Below, piece after piece: positions 44,662 through 53,525 of a stretch of 64,000 bases of DNA. A program made the position numbers and the translations under genes. Where the stretch lies: assembly GCF_007988805.1 (NCBI RefSeq), contig NZ_BJUV01000007.1:62001-126000 (forward strand), written 5' to 3'. Every line of letters starts with the position of its first letter. Position 1 is the first letter of the stretch. This stretch comes from Frigoribacterium faeni (GTDB lineage Bacteria; Actinomycetota; Actinomycetes; Actinomycetales; Microbacteriaceae). The notes under the pieces are model-generated. The model was not told the origin of the DNA and did not search any database. It saw only the letters and a list, made by a program, of their open reading frames with translations.

Positions 44662-45840
44662 GTGACGATCGAACTCGGGGCGCGCGCCGACGGGGTGCGC
44701 CAGGCGAACCTGTCGACGCTGCTCGGTCTGGTGCACGCCGCCGGCCCCCGATCGCGCTCGGCCCTCACCCAGGCCACGGGCCTCAACCGCTCGACCATCG
44801 CCGCGCTGGTGGGGGAGCTGGTCGACCGCGGCCTCGTCGTCGAGACCGACCCGGTGGGCGTCGCCCGCGTGGGGCGGCCGAGCCCGATGGTCGCCGCCAG
44901 CCGCGACGTCGTGGCCTATGCGGTCAACCCCGAGATCGACGCCGTCACGGTCGGAGTCGTCGGCCTCGACGGCGTCGTGCGGTCGCGGGTCCGGCGTGAG
45001 ACGGACGGCGTCCCGACGGCGGAGGGCGCTGCGGCGATCGCGGCGAGCGTCATCGAGGGTCTCCGGGTCGACTCGCCCGGCGTGGTCGAGGTGGGGGTCG
45101 GTCTGGCCGTCCCCGGTCTGGTCCGTGCCGACGGGGGTCTCGTGCGGCTGGCGCCGCACCTCGGCTGGGTCGACGAGCCGTTCGCCGAGCTGGTCGCCGA
45201 GGCGACCGGGCTGCCCGCCCGGGCGGCGAACGACGCCTCGGCCGCCGCGGTGGCCGAGGGGCGCTTCGGTGCGGGCCGCGGCGTCGACGACCTGGTGTTC
45301 CTCAACGGCGGTGCGAGCGGTGTCGGCGGGGGAGTCCTGGTCGGCGGTGAGCCCCTCGTCGGCTCGGGCGGCTATGCCGGGGAGATCGGGCACACCCTCG
45401 TCAACAGCGTGGGTCGGCTCTGCCACTGCGGTGCGACCGGCTGCCTCGAGACCGAGGTGGGCCAGGCGGCGCTGCTCGCCGCGACCGGGCTCGACCGCTC
45501 GCAGGCCGACGAGCTCGCGGCCGCACTCGCGGCGTCCGCTCCCGGTTCCGAGGCGCGGGTCGAGGTGCATCGGCAGGTCGATCAGCTGTCGATCGCCCTG
45601 CGCAACGTCGTCAACGTCTTCGACCCGTCGCTGATCGTGCTCGGCGGGTTCCTCGGGTCGCTGCTGGCCGCCGAGCCCGAGCGTCTGCTCTCGGGCGTGA
45701 CCGTGCAGGCGCTGCCCGGGTCCGCCGACGACCTCCGCATCGTCCGGGCCGAGCTCGGGGCCGACCGCCTCACGATCGGCGCCGCGGAGCTCGCCTTCGC
45801 GCGCCTCCTCGCGGACCCCGCCGGCGCCCGCCTCCCCTGA
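44662..45840 (+). CDS. ROK family transcriptional regulator (XylR-like)
   Basis: A 392-residue ROK protein. Winged-helix: ANLSTLLGLVHAAGPRSRSALTQATGLNRSTIAALVGELVDRGLVVETDP. The sugar-kinase-like domain includes VNPEIDAVTVGVVGLDG and the zinc-binding CHCGATGCLET. The DNA-binding domain marks it as a regulator rather than a kinase. A -10-like TACGCT (44640) and GGGAGG before the GTG start are present. It probably controls xylA/xylB or the importer with xylose as effector. A TTTGTTG-N7-CGACAAA site upstream of xylA may be its operator. Confidence 0.85.
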   Translation: MTIELGARADGVRQANLSTLLGLVHAAGPRSRSALTQATGLNRSTIAALVGELVDRGLVVETDPVGVARVGRPSPMVAASRDVVAYAVNPEIDAVTVGVVGLDGVVRSRVRRETDGVPTAEGAAAIAASVIEGLRVDSPGVVEVGVGLAVPGLVRADGGLVRLAPHLGWVDEPFAELVAEATGLPARAANDASAAAVAEGRFGAGRGVDDLVFLNGGASGVGGGVLVGGEPLVGSGGYAGEIGHTLVNSVGRLCHCGATGCLETEVGQAALLAATGLDRSQADELAAALAASAPGSEARVEVHRQVDQLSIALRNVVNVFDPSLIVLGGFLGSLLAAEPERLLSGVTVQALPGSADDLRIVRAELGADRLTIGAAELAFARLLADPAGARLP

Positions 45841-45867
45841 CCGCCCCGCCCTGCTCGCCCCCCTTCG
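45841..45867. other. Short spacer before the repeat array
   Basis: Begins the 632-base gene-free region that runs to 46472. No structure is seen in this short part. Confidence 0.5.
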
Positions 45868-46345
45868 TGCAAATCGCGACAACAAGGGAGGAGAGGGCGC
45901 TGTAAAAGCGTCTTTTCGAGGAGTTGCGTCTGCAGAAGTCGGGTTCGGTACGCGAAGCGCGTGTGGCCGGGGAGGCGCGGGGGGCGTCTTGTCGGGTTCG
46001 GTACGCAAGCGGGTGTGAGCGGAAAGGCGCGGGCTTCGTCCCGTGGGTTGTGCAAATCGCGACAACGGCAAGGCGGACCAGGCTATGAAGGCGCCTTTTC
46101 GGGGTGTCGCGCAGGCATAGGTCGGGTTCGGTACGCGAAGCGGGTGTGGACCGGGAGGCGCGGGCTGCGTTCTGTCGGGTTCGGTACGCGAAGCGGGTGT
46201 GGACCGGGAGGCGCGGGCTGCGTTCTGTCGGGTTCGGTACGCAAAGGGGTGTGGGCCAGGAGGCGCGGGCTGCGTCCTGTCGGGTTCGGTACGCAAAGGG
46301 GTGCGGGCCGGGAGGCGCTGACTGCGTCCCGTCGCGTCCGGCGCC
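45868..46345. repeat. Composite A/B tandem repeat array (A-B-B-A-B-B-B-B)
   Basis: Unit B begins GTCGGGTTCGGTACGC and occurs at 45938, 45991, 46121, 46174, 46227 and 46279, with a decayed seventh at 46331. Spacings are 52-53 bases. Unit A begins TGCAAATCGCGACAAC and occurs at 45868 and 46051, in each case exactly 70 bases before a B. The A units share AAGGCGCCTTTTCGGGG-like ends. The 52-53 base period is not a multiple of three, so the array is not a coding repeat. Most B units include GGAGGCGCGGG, the core of the window-wide motif. It lies between convergent ROK and MntR genes. Confidence 0.9.
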
Positions 46346-46396
46346 GCCCGCGGCACCCATGCAGCCCGCTGCGCTGACGCCGCTCACGCCGCTCAC

Positions 46397-46450
46397 GCCG
46401 CGCGCGGCACCCGCGCCGCGCGCGGCACCCGCGCCGCGCGCGCCACCCGC
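46397..46450. repeat. Three tandem copies of an 18-base GC-palindromic unit
   Basis: The unit starts with the perfect 12-bp palindrome GCCGCGCGCGGC followed by ACCCGC. Copies begin at 46397, 46415 and 46433, the third with one change. It lies 23 bases past the MntR-type gene stop and could end its transcript. Confidence 0.75.
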
Positions 46451-46472
46451 GGCGCCCACGGCGCCCTGGGAC

Positions 46473-47195
46473 TCAGGCGTGCGCGTGCGGCTCGGAGTTG
46501 GCCCACACCGACGCCGCGGCCGGCCCGGCCAGTTCGACGGTGCCGAGCGGGCGGTCGTGCGCGTCCGTCAACACGACCTGCAGCGACCCCGCGTAGTCGC
46601 GGCGCTCGCCGACGCGCACGTGCGCGCCGACCCGCAGGTCGAGCGAGCTCAGGTAGCGCAGCAGCTCGGGCTCGTCGTCGGACACCCGGACGACGAAGCC
46701 GCACTCCCCTTCGGCGAACTCGCCCAGCTGGTGGGCCGGCGGTCGCACGATCGTGCCGTCGGTCGCGGGGATCGGGTCGCCGTGCGGGTCGGCGGTGGGA
46801 CGGCCGAGCTCCGCGTCGAACGCCTCGAGCAGCCGATCGCTGACGGCGTGCTCGAGCACCTCGGCCTCGTCGTGCACCTCGTCCCACGAGTAGCCGAGCC
46901 GCTCGACGAGGTAGGTCTCGATCAGGCGGTGCCTCCGCACGACGGCGACGGCGATCGCACGGCCGGTGTCGGTGAGGGCGATGCGCCGGTACGGCTCGTA
47001 GTCGATGTAGCCGTCGCGCTCGAGCTTGCGCAGATTGCCCGACACGGTCGAGGCGCCGACGCCGAGGATCGCCGCGATCTCGTTCGTCGTGATGCCCGTC
47101 TCGGCGCCGGCGGCGGCCCACTCGTCGGCTTTCCAGATGACCTTGAGGTAGTTCTCGGTCATCGTCGAGGGCGCCGACCCGGCTTCCGTTGGCAT
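46473..47195 (-). CDS. DtxR/MntR family metal-dependent repressor (probably manganese type)
   Basis: A 240-residue protein. HTH: TENYLKVIWKADEW, TTNEIAAILGVGASTVSGNLRKLERDGYIDYEP. Dimer/metal domain: RRHRLIETYLVERLGYSWDEVHDEAEVLEHAVSDRLLEAFD. C-terminal FeoA/SH3-like domain: GAHVRVGERRDYAGSLQVVL. In the metal site the DtxR cysteine (Cys102) is a Glu here (AEVLEH, as AEGIEH in MntR), which favours Mn(II) sensing. The ATG follows a TAGAAT box by six bases, so the mRNA is leaderless. Confidence 0.88.
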   Translation of the reverse strand: MPTEAGSAPSTMTENYLKVIWKADEWAAAGAETGITTNEIAAILGVGASTVSGNLRKLERDGYIDYEPYRRIALTDTGRAIAVAVVRRHRLIETYLVERLGYSWDEVHDEAEVLEHAVSDRLLEAFDAELGRPTADPHGDPIPATDGTIVRPPAHQLGEFAEGECGFVVRVSDDEPELLRYLSSLDLRVGAHVRVGERRDYAGSLQVVLTDAHDRPLGTVELAGPAAASVWANSEPHAHA

Positions 47196-47207
47196 GCCTC
47201 GATTCTA
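47196..47207 (-). promoter_or_regulatory. -10 box of the leaderless MntR-type mRNA
   Basis: TAGAAT on the minus strand (47202-47207), six bases, then ATG 47195. This is one of the clearest leaderless promoters in the window. Confidence 0.7.
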
Positions 47208-47254
47208 GGCGGCGGGCCCAGCTCTCCCGGCCGCGGCGGGTGGCGGTCGTCGGC

Positions 47255-47276
47255 GGCGGGTCAGCGCTGACCCGCC
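47255..47276. repeat. Perfect 22-bp palindrome upstream of the MntR-type gene
   Basis: GGCGGGTCAGC followed directly by GCTGACCCGCC, with no spacer. It sits 48 bases upstream of the -10 box of the MntR-type gene. It could be an operator or the seed of the GACCCGCC repeats that follow. Confidence 0.75.
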
Positions 47277-47284
47277 CCCGGTGA

Positions 47285-47470
47285 AGCGGACCCGCCGCCG
47301 CCACGCTGACCCGCCGCCCATGACGTCAACCCGCCGCCGGTGAACCCGACCCGCCGCGGCACGCTCAGACGCGGGCCCGCCCCGGCACGCTCAGACGCCG
47401 ACCCGCCGCGGCACGCTCAGACGCGGGCCCGCCGCCGCACGCACAGCGCGTGCGCAGACCCGCCCGCCCC
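47285..47470. repeat. GACCCGCC repeats with a 26-base tandem core
   Basis: RACCCGCC octamers recur through this gene-free stretch. From 47348 they form a regular array of GACCCGCCGCGGCACGCTCAGACGC at 47348, 47374, 47400 and 47426 (period 26). The array ends just before the xylB stop at 47479. Confidence 0.8.
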
Positions 47471-47478
47471 CGCGCCCC

Positions 47479-49035
47479 CTACGGCCGCGACAGCGACCCC
47501 AGCGCCTGCGCCTCGCGGTAGCGCGCCGAGATGGCGGGCTGCGGCTCCGGGTCGAAGGAGGCGCTGGTCGACAGGCCCCACCGGGGTCGCGTCCCCGAGA
47601 GGGCCCAGGCCGCCTGGCGGGCGGCGCCGTCGGCGACGTACTCGCCGGGCGAGGGCACGACCACGGGGACGTCGAACACCTGGGCGGCCACCGCCTGGAC
47701 GGCCGGGTTGAGGGCGGCCCCGCCGATCAGCAGGGCCCGCCGCACCTCGACGCCCTGGTCGCGCACCGCGGCGGCCCCGTCGGCGAGGGCGGAGAGCATG
47801 CCCTCGATGGCGGCGCGGGCGAGGTTCTCGCGGGTGGTCGAGGCGAGGGTGAGACCGGACAGGGTCGCCGTCGCATCGGGCAGGTCGGGGGTCCGTTCGC
47901 CCTCGAAGTACGGCACGAGCGAGAGGCCGCCCGATCCCGGCTGGGCGGCGAGGGCCAGGCGGGCGAACTCATCGTGATCGACGCCGAGCAGCGTGCCGAT
48001 CGAGGCGAGCACGCGGGCCGCGTTCAACGTGGCGACGAGCGGCAGGAACCCTCCCGCGGCGTCGGCGAACCCGGCGACCGTGCCGTCGCCGTCGGTCACG
48101 GGCGCGTCGGTCACGGCGAACGCGGTGCCGCTCGTGCCGATGCTGATCACGAGATCGCCGACGGTGGCGTCGAGCCCCAGGGCGGCGCCGGCGTTGTCGC
48201 CCGCCCCGGCGCCGACGACGAGCCCCGCGGGGACGGGACCGTGCGCGACCGTGGTGCCCGCCGCCTCCTCGGCCTGCAGCACGCGGGGGAGCACGACGCG
48301 ACCGTCGGCCGTCGAGGTGACGCTTTCGGGGCTCTCGCCCGTCGGAGCGGCACCCGACGCGTCACCTCGATCGGCGCCGCCGGCCTCGCGGCCGGCTCGG
48401 CCGAGCGCGCGCTCGAACAGGTCGAGGTCGTAGGCCTCGTCGGCGGGGCTCCAGTACGAGGTGCCGCTGGCGTCGGACCGGTCGGTGACGAGGGCCTCGA
48501 GGTCGGGGCCGAGAGCCGAGGAGGCGCGGGTCCCGTACCCGAGGAGTCGCCAGGTCAGCCAGTCGTGCGGCAGCGCCACCGCGGCGACCCGGGCGGCGTT
48601 CTCGGGTTCGGCGTCGCGCAGCCAGCGGAGCTTCGTGGCGGTGAACGACGCGACCGGCACCGATCCCGTCCGGCGGGCGTACTCGGCGGCGCCGACCTCG
48701 TCGATGAGGTCGTGGGCGGCCCGGGCGCTGCGGGTGTCGTTCCAGAGCAGGGCGTCGCGGACGACGGCCCCGTCGGAGTCGAGGGCGACGAGGCCGTGCT
48801 GCTGACCCGCGACCGAGATCGCCGCGACGTCGTCGAGACCGCCGGCCGCCTCGATGGCGGCGACCAGCGCCTCCCACCAGGCCTCGGGCGGCACCTCGGT
48901 GCCCTCCGGGTGCTTCGCGGTGCCCTGCCGCACGAGGCGTCCGGTGTCGGCCTCGCGGACGACGACCTTGCAGCTCTGGGTGGACGAGTCCACTCCGGCC
49001 ACCAGCGTCGGGTTCGTGGGTGTTTCGGTCGTCAC
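47479..49035 (-). CDS. xylB: Xylulokinase
   Basis: A 518-residue FGGY-family kinase that phosphorylates D-xylulose to xylulose-5-phosphate for the pentose phosphate pathway. N-terminal ATPase core: [16 protein letters not shown]. Xylulokinase marks: [22 protein letters not shown], and in the C-domain [18 protein letters not shown] and [11 protein letters not shown] at 49035, six bases after AGGAG, is preferred over an in-frame TTG at 49041. It is downstream of the SorC regulator on the same strand, so it may take xylulose from both xylose (xylA) and arabitol (the dehydrogenase at 53.5 kb). A copy of the repeated 14-mer lies in frame (48516-48529). Confidence 0.93.
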   Translation of the reverse strand: MTTETPTNPTLVAGVDSSTQSCKVVVREADTGRLVRQGTAKHPEGTEVPPEAWWEALVAAIEAAGGLDDVAAISVAGQQHGLVALDSDGAVVRDALLWNDTRSARAAHDLIDEVGAAEYARRTGSVPVASFTATKLRWLRDAEPENAARVAAVALPHDWLTWRLLGYGTRASSALGPDLEALVTDRSDASGTSYWSPADEAYDLDLFERALGRAGREAGGADRGDASGAAPTGESPESVTSTADGRVVLPRVLQAEEAAGTTVAHGPVPAGLVVGAGAGDNAGAALGLDATVGDLVISIGTSGTAFAVTDAPVTDGDGTVAGFADAAGGFLPLVATLNAARVLASIGTLLGVDHDEFARLALAAQPGSGGLSLVPYFEGERTPDLPDATATLSGLTLASTTRENLARAAIEGMLSALADGAAAVRDQGVEVRRALLIGGAALNPAVQAVAAQVFDVPVVVPSPGEYVADGAARQAAWALSGTRPRWGLSTSASFDPEPQPAISARYREAQALGSLSRP

Positions 49036-49081
49036 GGACAACTCCTCGTCGAGTCTCGGGTGGGGTGATGCGGGTGGGGCG

Positions 49082-50041
49082 TCAGGGGCGTCGGTCGAGC
49101 AGTCCGACGAGCGCCTCGGCCAGCGTACTGTCCACGACGAGGTGCGTGACGAACCCGGCTCGTGCCGCCGCGACCACGGCCTCGGCCCGGCCAGCGCCGT
49201 GGGCCACGGCGATCACCTGCGGGGTCGCGGCGAGCTGGTCGATCCGCACGCCGATCAGCCGGTCGTCGAGCGACGTGGTCACGTGGCGGCCCTCGGCGTT
49301 GAACAGGCGCCCCGAGATCTCGCCGACGGCTCCTCCGGCGGCGGCCTCGTCGCGGTCGCCGGCCGCGACCTTCTCCCAGACGCTCGACTCGCCCCGGCTC
49401 CAGCCGCCGATCGCGACGACGGCGAGGTCGAGGCGGTCGGCCCGGTCGAGGGCCTCGGCGATCTCGGGCTGACGCATCAGGTCGCGTGCCGTCGAGGCGT
49501 TGTCGACGACGAGAGGCGCGTGGATGGGCAGCGTGGTGATCTCGGCGGAGCCGCCGAGGGTGCCGATCACCTGCGGCAGCGTGCCCGATCCGGCGATCTG
49601 CAGAGCCCCGGCCAGTTGCACGATCGTGCACGGCGGCAGGTCGGGCATGGAGCGCGCGGCGAGGTCCATCGTGCGCGACCACGAGATGCCGACGGTGGTG
49701 CGCGGGCGGAGGGTGTGCGTCAGGGCGGTCATCACCGCGGTGCCGACGCGTTCGCCGCCCTGGCGGGCCGTGACGTCGGCGACGTCGACCACCTGGACGC
49801 GGTCGATGCCGAGCAGGTGGGCGAGGTCGTCGTCGAGCGACGGGCGACGCGGGTCGTTGATCGCGATCGAGACGACGCCGTTCTCACGGGCGCTCCGCAG
49901 CAGCTTCGCGACCTGGAACCGGCTCAGGCCGAACCGCGTCGCGAGGTCCACCTTCGAGCGGTCCTCCACGTAGTACGCGCGGGCCAGGTCGGCCATCAGG
50001 ATCCGCTGCTCGCGGTCGGGCCCGGGGGTTCGTCGCTCCAT
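49082..50041 (-). CDS. SorC/DeoR-type sugar-responsive transcriptional regulator
   Basis: A 319-residue regulator of the SorC family. The N-terminal HTH is [45 protein letters not shown], and the C-terminal sugar-phosphate-binding domain has [19 protein letters not shown] and [11 protein letters not shown]. Such proteins respond to a phosphorylated sugar or polyol. It is divergent from the polyol importer and upstream of xylB. Four CATCTG-containing sites lie in the shared control region. It likely controls both directions. Confidence 0.9.
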   Translation of the reverse strand: MERRTPGPDREQRILMADLARAYYVEDRSKVDLATRFGLSRFQVAKLLRSARENGVVSIAINDPRRPSLDDDLAHLLGIDRVQVVDVADVTARQGGERVGTAVMTALTHTLRPRTTVGISWSRTMDLAARSMPDLPPCTIVQLAGALQIAGSGTLPQVIGTLGGSAEITTLPIHAPLVVDNASTARDLMRQPEIAEALDRADRLDLAVVAIGGWSRGESSVWEKVAAGDRDEAAAGGAVGEISGRLFNAEGRHVTTSLDDRLIGVRIDQLAATPQVIAVAHGAGRAEAVVAAARAGFVTHLVVDSTLAEALVGLLDRRP

Positions 50042-50072
50042 GCTGTCGCTTTCTCGAGGTCACGCCATTGTG

Positions 50073-50150
50073 TCTCATCTGAGCCCTCTTGCACATCTGC
50101 GTCAGTCGTGTCAGACTCCTGCACATCTGAGGAGGCGCGCTCATCTGAGC
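50073..50150 (+). promoter_or_regulatory. Polyol importer promoter with four SorC-type operator sites
   Basis: TTGCAC (50089-50094), 17 bases, CAGACT (50112-50117) fit a sigma-70-type promoter. CATCTG-centred sites occur as TCTCATCTGAGC (50073), GCACATCTGC (50091, overlapping -35), GCACATCTGA (50121, at the expected start point) and GCTCATCTGAGC (50139). The last site has perfect 5-bp arms around TC. Binding at the -35 and +1 sites would block transcription. Confidence 0.7.
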
Positions 50151-50203
50151 GATCCAGCATCGCCTCACCCGACGCACCGCTCGTCACGACCAATGGAGGT
50201 CCC

Positions 50204-51568
50204 GTGAGATCAGTCAACCGAGCCAGCAAGCTCACGATCGCGATGTCGGTGGGCGTCGCAGCAGCCCTCGGGCTCAGCGCCTGCGGAGGTGCCGGCGGAT
50301 CGTCGGCGTCCGGCGGCGACGACGAGGTCAACGTGCTGATGGTCAACAACCCGCAGATGGTCGACCTGCAGAAGCTCACCGCCGATTCCTTCACGAAGGA
50401 CACCGGCATCAAGGTGAACTACACCGTGCTGCCCGAGAACGACGTCCGCGCCAAGATCAGCCAGGAGTTCTCGAGCCAGGCCGGTCAGTACGACGTCGCC
50501 TCGCTCAGCAACTACGAGGTGCCGAGCTACGCGGCCAACGGCTGGCTCTCGCCGCTCGACGACACCGTGGCGGCCAGCAGCGACTTCGACCAGAGCGACA
50601 TCCTCGAGCCGATGACCAAGGCCCTCACCGGCGCCGACGGCAAGCTCTACGCCGAGCCGTTCTACGGCGAGTCGTCGTTCCTGATGTACCGCACCGACGT
50701 CTTCGAGAAGGCCGGCGTGACGATGCCCGACAACCCCACCTGGCAGGAGGTCGCCGATCTCGCGGCCCAGGTCGACGGGGTCGAGGACGGCATGAAGGGC
50801 ATCTGCCTGCGCGGCCAGCCCGGCTGGGGCCAGATCTTCGCCCCGCTCACCACCGTGGTCAACACGTTCGGCGGCACCTGGTTCGACGAGAACTGGGACG
50901 CCGAGGTCGACAGCCCCGAGTTCACGGAGGCCGTCGACTTCTACGTGAAGCTCGTGCAGGACCACGGCGAGTCCGGCGCCCCGCAGGCCGGCTTCACCGA
51001 GTGCCTCAACAACCTCCAGCAGGGCAAGGTCGCCATGTGGTACGACGCCACCAGCGCCGCCGGCAGCCTCGAAGCGGACGACTCGCCCGTCAAGGGCAAG
51101 ATCGGCTACGCCGCCGCACCGGTCGTCGACACCGCCAGCTCGGGCTGGCTGTACACCTGGGCCTGGGGCATCCAGAAGGCCGGCAAGAACCAGGACGCCG
51201 CGGCGAAGTTCGTCGAGTGGGCCTCGAGCAAGGAGTACGAGGAGCTCGTCGCCGAGAAGATCGGCTGGTCGAGCGTCCCCGCCGGCAAGCGAGCCAGCAC
51301 CTACGACAACCCCGACTACCAGGCCGCGGCCGCTCCGTTCTATCAGCAGACCGAGGACGCCATCACGAGCGCCGACCCCGACAACCCCGGCGTGCAGCCG
51401 CGTCCGGCCCCCGGCATCCAGTTCGTCGCCGTGCCCGAGTTCGCCGACATGGCCACTCAGGTCTCGCAGGACGTGAGCGCGGCGATCGCCGGCAAGCAGA
51501 CCGTCGAGGAGGCGCTGTCCACCGGGCAGGGACTGGCCGAGAAGGTCAGCGAGAAGTACCAGAAGTAG
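50204..51568 (+). CDS. ABC importer polyol/sugar-binding lipoprotein (SmoE/MtlE-like)
   Basis: A 454-residue lipoprotein: basic start, hydrophobic LTIAMSVGVAAALG, lipobox LSAC. The mature protein reads VNVLMVNNPQMVDLQKLTADSFTKDTGIKVNYTVLPENDVRAKISQEFSSQAGQYDVASLSNYE, matching the sorbitol/mannitol-binding group. GGAGGT three bases before GTG 50204 fixes the start. It is the first gene of an operon with two permeases and a polyol dehydrogenase. The ligand is likely mannitol, sorbitol or arabitol. Confidence 0.9.
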   Translation: MRSVNRASKLTIAMSVGVAAALGLSACGGAGGSSASGGDDEVNVLMVNNPQMVDLQKLTADSFTKDTGIKVNYTVLPENDVRAKISQEFSSQAGQYDVASLSNYEVPSYAANGWLSPLDDTVAASSDFDQSDILEPMTKALTGADGKLYAEPFYGESSFLMYRTDVFEKAGVTMPDNPTWQEVADLAAQVDGVEDGMKGICLRGQPGWGQIFAPLTTVVNTFGGTWFDENWDAEVDSPEFTEAVDFYVKLVQDHGESGAPQAGFTECLNNLQQGKVAMWYDATSAAGSLEADDSPVKGKIGYAAAPVVDTASSGWLYTWAWGIQKAGKNQDAAAKFVEWASSKEYEELVAEKIGWSSVPAGKRASTYDNPDYQAAAAPFYQQTEDAITSADPDNPGVQPRPAPGIQFVAVPEFADMATQVSQDVSAAIAGKQTVEEALSTGQGLAEKVSEKYQK

Positions 51569-51570
51569 TC

Positions 51571-52548
51571 ATGACCGCCACCGTCGAAGCACCGGCTCCG
51601 CACGAGCCCCGGCCCTCGGCCCCGGGTTTCCGCACTCCTCGCAAGGATGCGGCGACCCTGGCCAGGGCCGGGGCGTGGGCCCGCCGGGCCCCGCTCCTCC
51701 CCGCCCTGATCTTCGTGATCGCGGTCACCCAGGTGCCGTTCGTGATCACGATCATCGTGTCGTTCGTCAACTGGAACTCGCTCTACCCGAACGACGTCGC
51801 CTTCGGCGGGTTCGACAACTACATCAACGTGTTCACGGACGCGAACATGCGGATGTCGGTGCTGACGACGATCATCCTGACCGTGACGGTCGTGCTCGTG
51901 AGCCTCGTGCTCGGCATGGTGGTCGCGATGCTGCTCGACCGCAGCTTCCTCGGCCGCGGCGTCGTTCGGACGATCATGATCGCCCCGTTCCTGGTCGTGC
52001 CCGTCGCGGCGGCCCTGGTCTGGAAGCACGCGCTCTTCAACCCCGAGTACGGCCTGTTCAACGGGGCGCTCAACTGGCTCTTCGGCCTGTTCGGCGCCAC
52101 GGCCCCGCAGCCGGACTGGATCACGAACAACCCCCTGATCGCGGTCGAGGCCGCGCTCATCTGGCAGTGGACGCCGTTCATGATGCTCATCCTGCTGGCC
52201 GGCCTGCAGAGCCGACCGCTCGACGTCATCGAGGCCGCCCGGGTCGACGGCGCGTCGGCGTGGCAGGTCTTCCGCTTCATGACGCTGCCGCACATGCGCC
52301 GCTACCTGGAGCTCGCGGCCCTGCTCGGCTCCATCTACATCGTCCAGAACTTCGACGCGGTGTTCACCATCACCTCGGGCGGTCTCGGCACGGCGAACCT
52401 GCCGTACACGATCTACCAGCAGTTCTTCCAGGCGCACGACTACGGCGCGGCCTCGGCCGCCGGCGTGATCGTCGTGATCGGGACGATCGTCATCGCGACC
52501 TTCGCCCTGCGCAGCGTCTCCACGCTTCTCAAGGAGGAGAACCGATGA
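51571..52548 (+). CDS. Polyol ABC importer permease (SmoF/MtlF-like)
   Basis: A 325-residue CUT1 permease with six membrane segments and the EAA loop [66 protein letters not shown], which is close to the sorbitol/mannitol transporters. ATG 51571 follows the binding-protein stop by two bases. Its stop overlaps the next ATG, which is preceded by AAGGAGGAG. Confidence 0.93.
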   Translation: MTATVEAPAPHEPRPSAPGFRTPRKDAATLARAGAWARRAPLLPALIFVIAVTQVPFVITIIVSFVNWNSLYPNDVAFGGFDNYINVFTDANMRMSVLTTIILTVTVVLVSLVLGMVVAMLLDRSFLGRGVVRTIMIAPFLVVPVAAALVWKHALFNPEYGLFNGALNWLFGLFGATAPQPDWITNNPLIAVEAALIWQWTPFMMLILLAGLQSRPLDVIEAARVDGASAWQVFRFMTLPHMRRYLELAALLGSIYIVQNFDAVFTITSGGLGTANLPYTIYQQFFQAHDYGAASAAGVIVVIGTIVIATFALRSVSTLLKEENR

Positions 52549-53471
52549 CCGCACCCACCCTCGACCGGCCCGCGACCGTCGCGACCCGACGGAGCAGGCC
52601 GGCCCGCGCCTCCTCGGCTCCCGGGGTCCTCGCAGGGCGCAGTCGCCGCGGTCGTGCCGGCGGGGCCCTGCTCGGGCTCGTCGCCTGGCTGGTCGGGCTC
52701 GCGTTCTTCGCGCCGGTCGCCTGGATGGTGCTGACCAGCTTCCACAGCGAGACCGACGCGGCCACGAACCCGCCGTCGATCCTCGCGCCGCTCACCCTCG
52801 ACGGCTACGCGAACTTCTTCGGCGCCAGCTCGGGGGCCAGTCCGTGGCCGCCGTTGATCAACAGTGCGACGGCGTCGATCCTCTCCACGCTGCTCGTGCT
52901 CGTGCTGGCCCTGCCGGCCGCCTACGCGCTCAGCATCCGGCCGGTGCGGAAGTGGTCCGACGTGATGTTCTTCTTCCTGTCGACCAAGATGCTGCCGATG
53001 GTCGCCGGTCTGCTGCCGATCTACCTGATCGCGTCGCGGCTCGGAGCCCTCGACAGCGTCGGCCTGCTGATCGTGCTCTACACGTCGATGAACCTGCCCA
53101 TCGCGATCTGGATGCTCCGGTCGTTCCTGTCCGAGATCCCGGTCGAGATCCTCGAGGCCGCGGCCATCGACGGCGCGAGCCTGCCGTCGATCTTCCGCCG
53201 CATCATCGTGCCGATCTCGGGCCCCGGCCTGGCCGCCACCGCGCTGATCTGCTTCATCTTCAGCTGGAACGAGCTCCTCTTCGCGAGCGTGCTGACCAGC
53301 ACGCAGGCGTTCACCGCGCCGGTCTTCCTCACGAGCTTCGTCACGAGTCAGGGGCTGTTCCTCGCCCAGGTCTGCGCCGCCGCCGTCGCGGTGTCGTTCC
53401 CGGTGCTGGTCGCCGGGTTCGCCGCCCAGGACAAGCTCGTCCAGGGACTCTCGCTCGGCGCCGTCAAGTAG
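52545..53471 (+). CDS. Polyol ABC importer permease (SmoG/MtlG-like)
   Basis: A 308-residue CUT1 permease with six membrane segments. EAA loop: [47 protein letters not shown]. The 40-residue N-terminal tail is basic and includes [10 protein letters not shown] coded by a copy of the repeated 14-mer (52604-52617). No ATPase gene follows, so as with the xyloside importer a shared ATPase is required. Confidence 0.93.
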   Translation: MTAPTLDRPATVATRRSRPARASSAPGVLAGRSRRGRAGGALLGLVAWLVGLAFFAPVAWMVLTSFHSETDAATNPPSILAPLTLDGYANFFGASSGASPWPPLINSATASILSTLLVLVLALPAAYALSIRPVRKWSDVMFFFLSTKMLPMVAGLLPIYLIASRLGALDSVGLLIVLYTSMNLPIAIWMLRSFLSEIPVEILEAAAIDGASLPSIFRRIIVPISGPGLAATALICFIFSWNELLFASVLTSTQAFTAPVFLTSFVTSQGLFLAQVCAAAVAVSFPVLVAGFAAQDKLVQGLSLGAVK

Positions 53472-53525
53472 ACCGCGCCTCCCCGCTTCCGTCATCGCCT
53501 CACCCGCACCACGTCAGGAGTCACC

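Noticed and set aside
45868-46345. The A/B array as a CRISPR array.
   Set aside because: Repeats abut with near-identical sequence between them, there are no unique spacers, and no cas genes are in the window.
45582-46459. Minus-strand open frames through the A/B array giving repeats such as RTEPDRTQPAPPGPHPFAYRTRQ.
   Set aside because: The 52-53-base period shifts frame at every unit, so no single protein repeat is kept. There is no start signal or family match.
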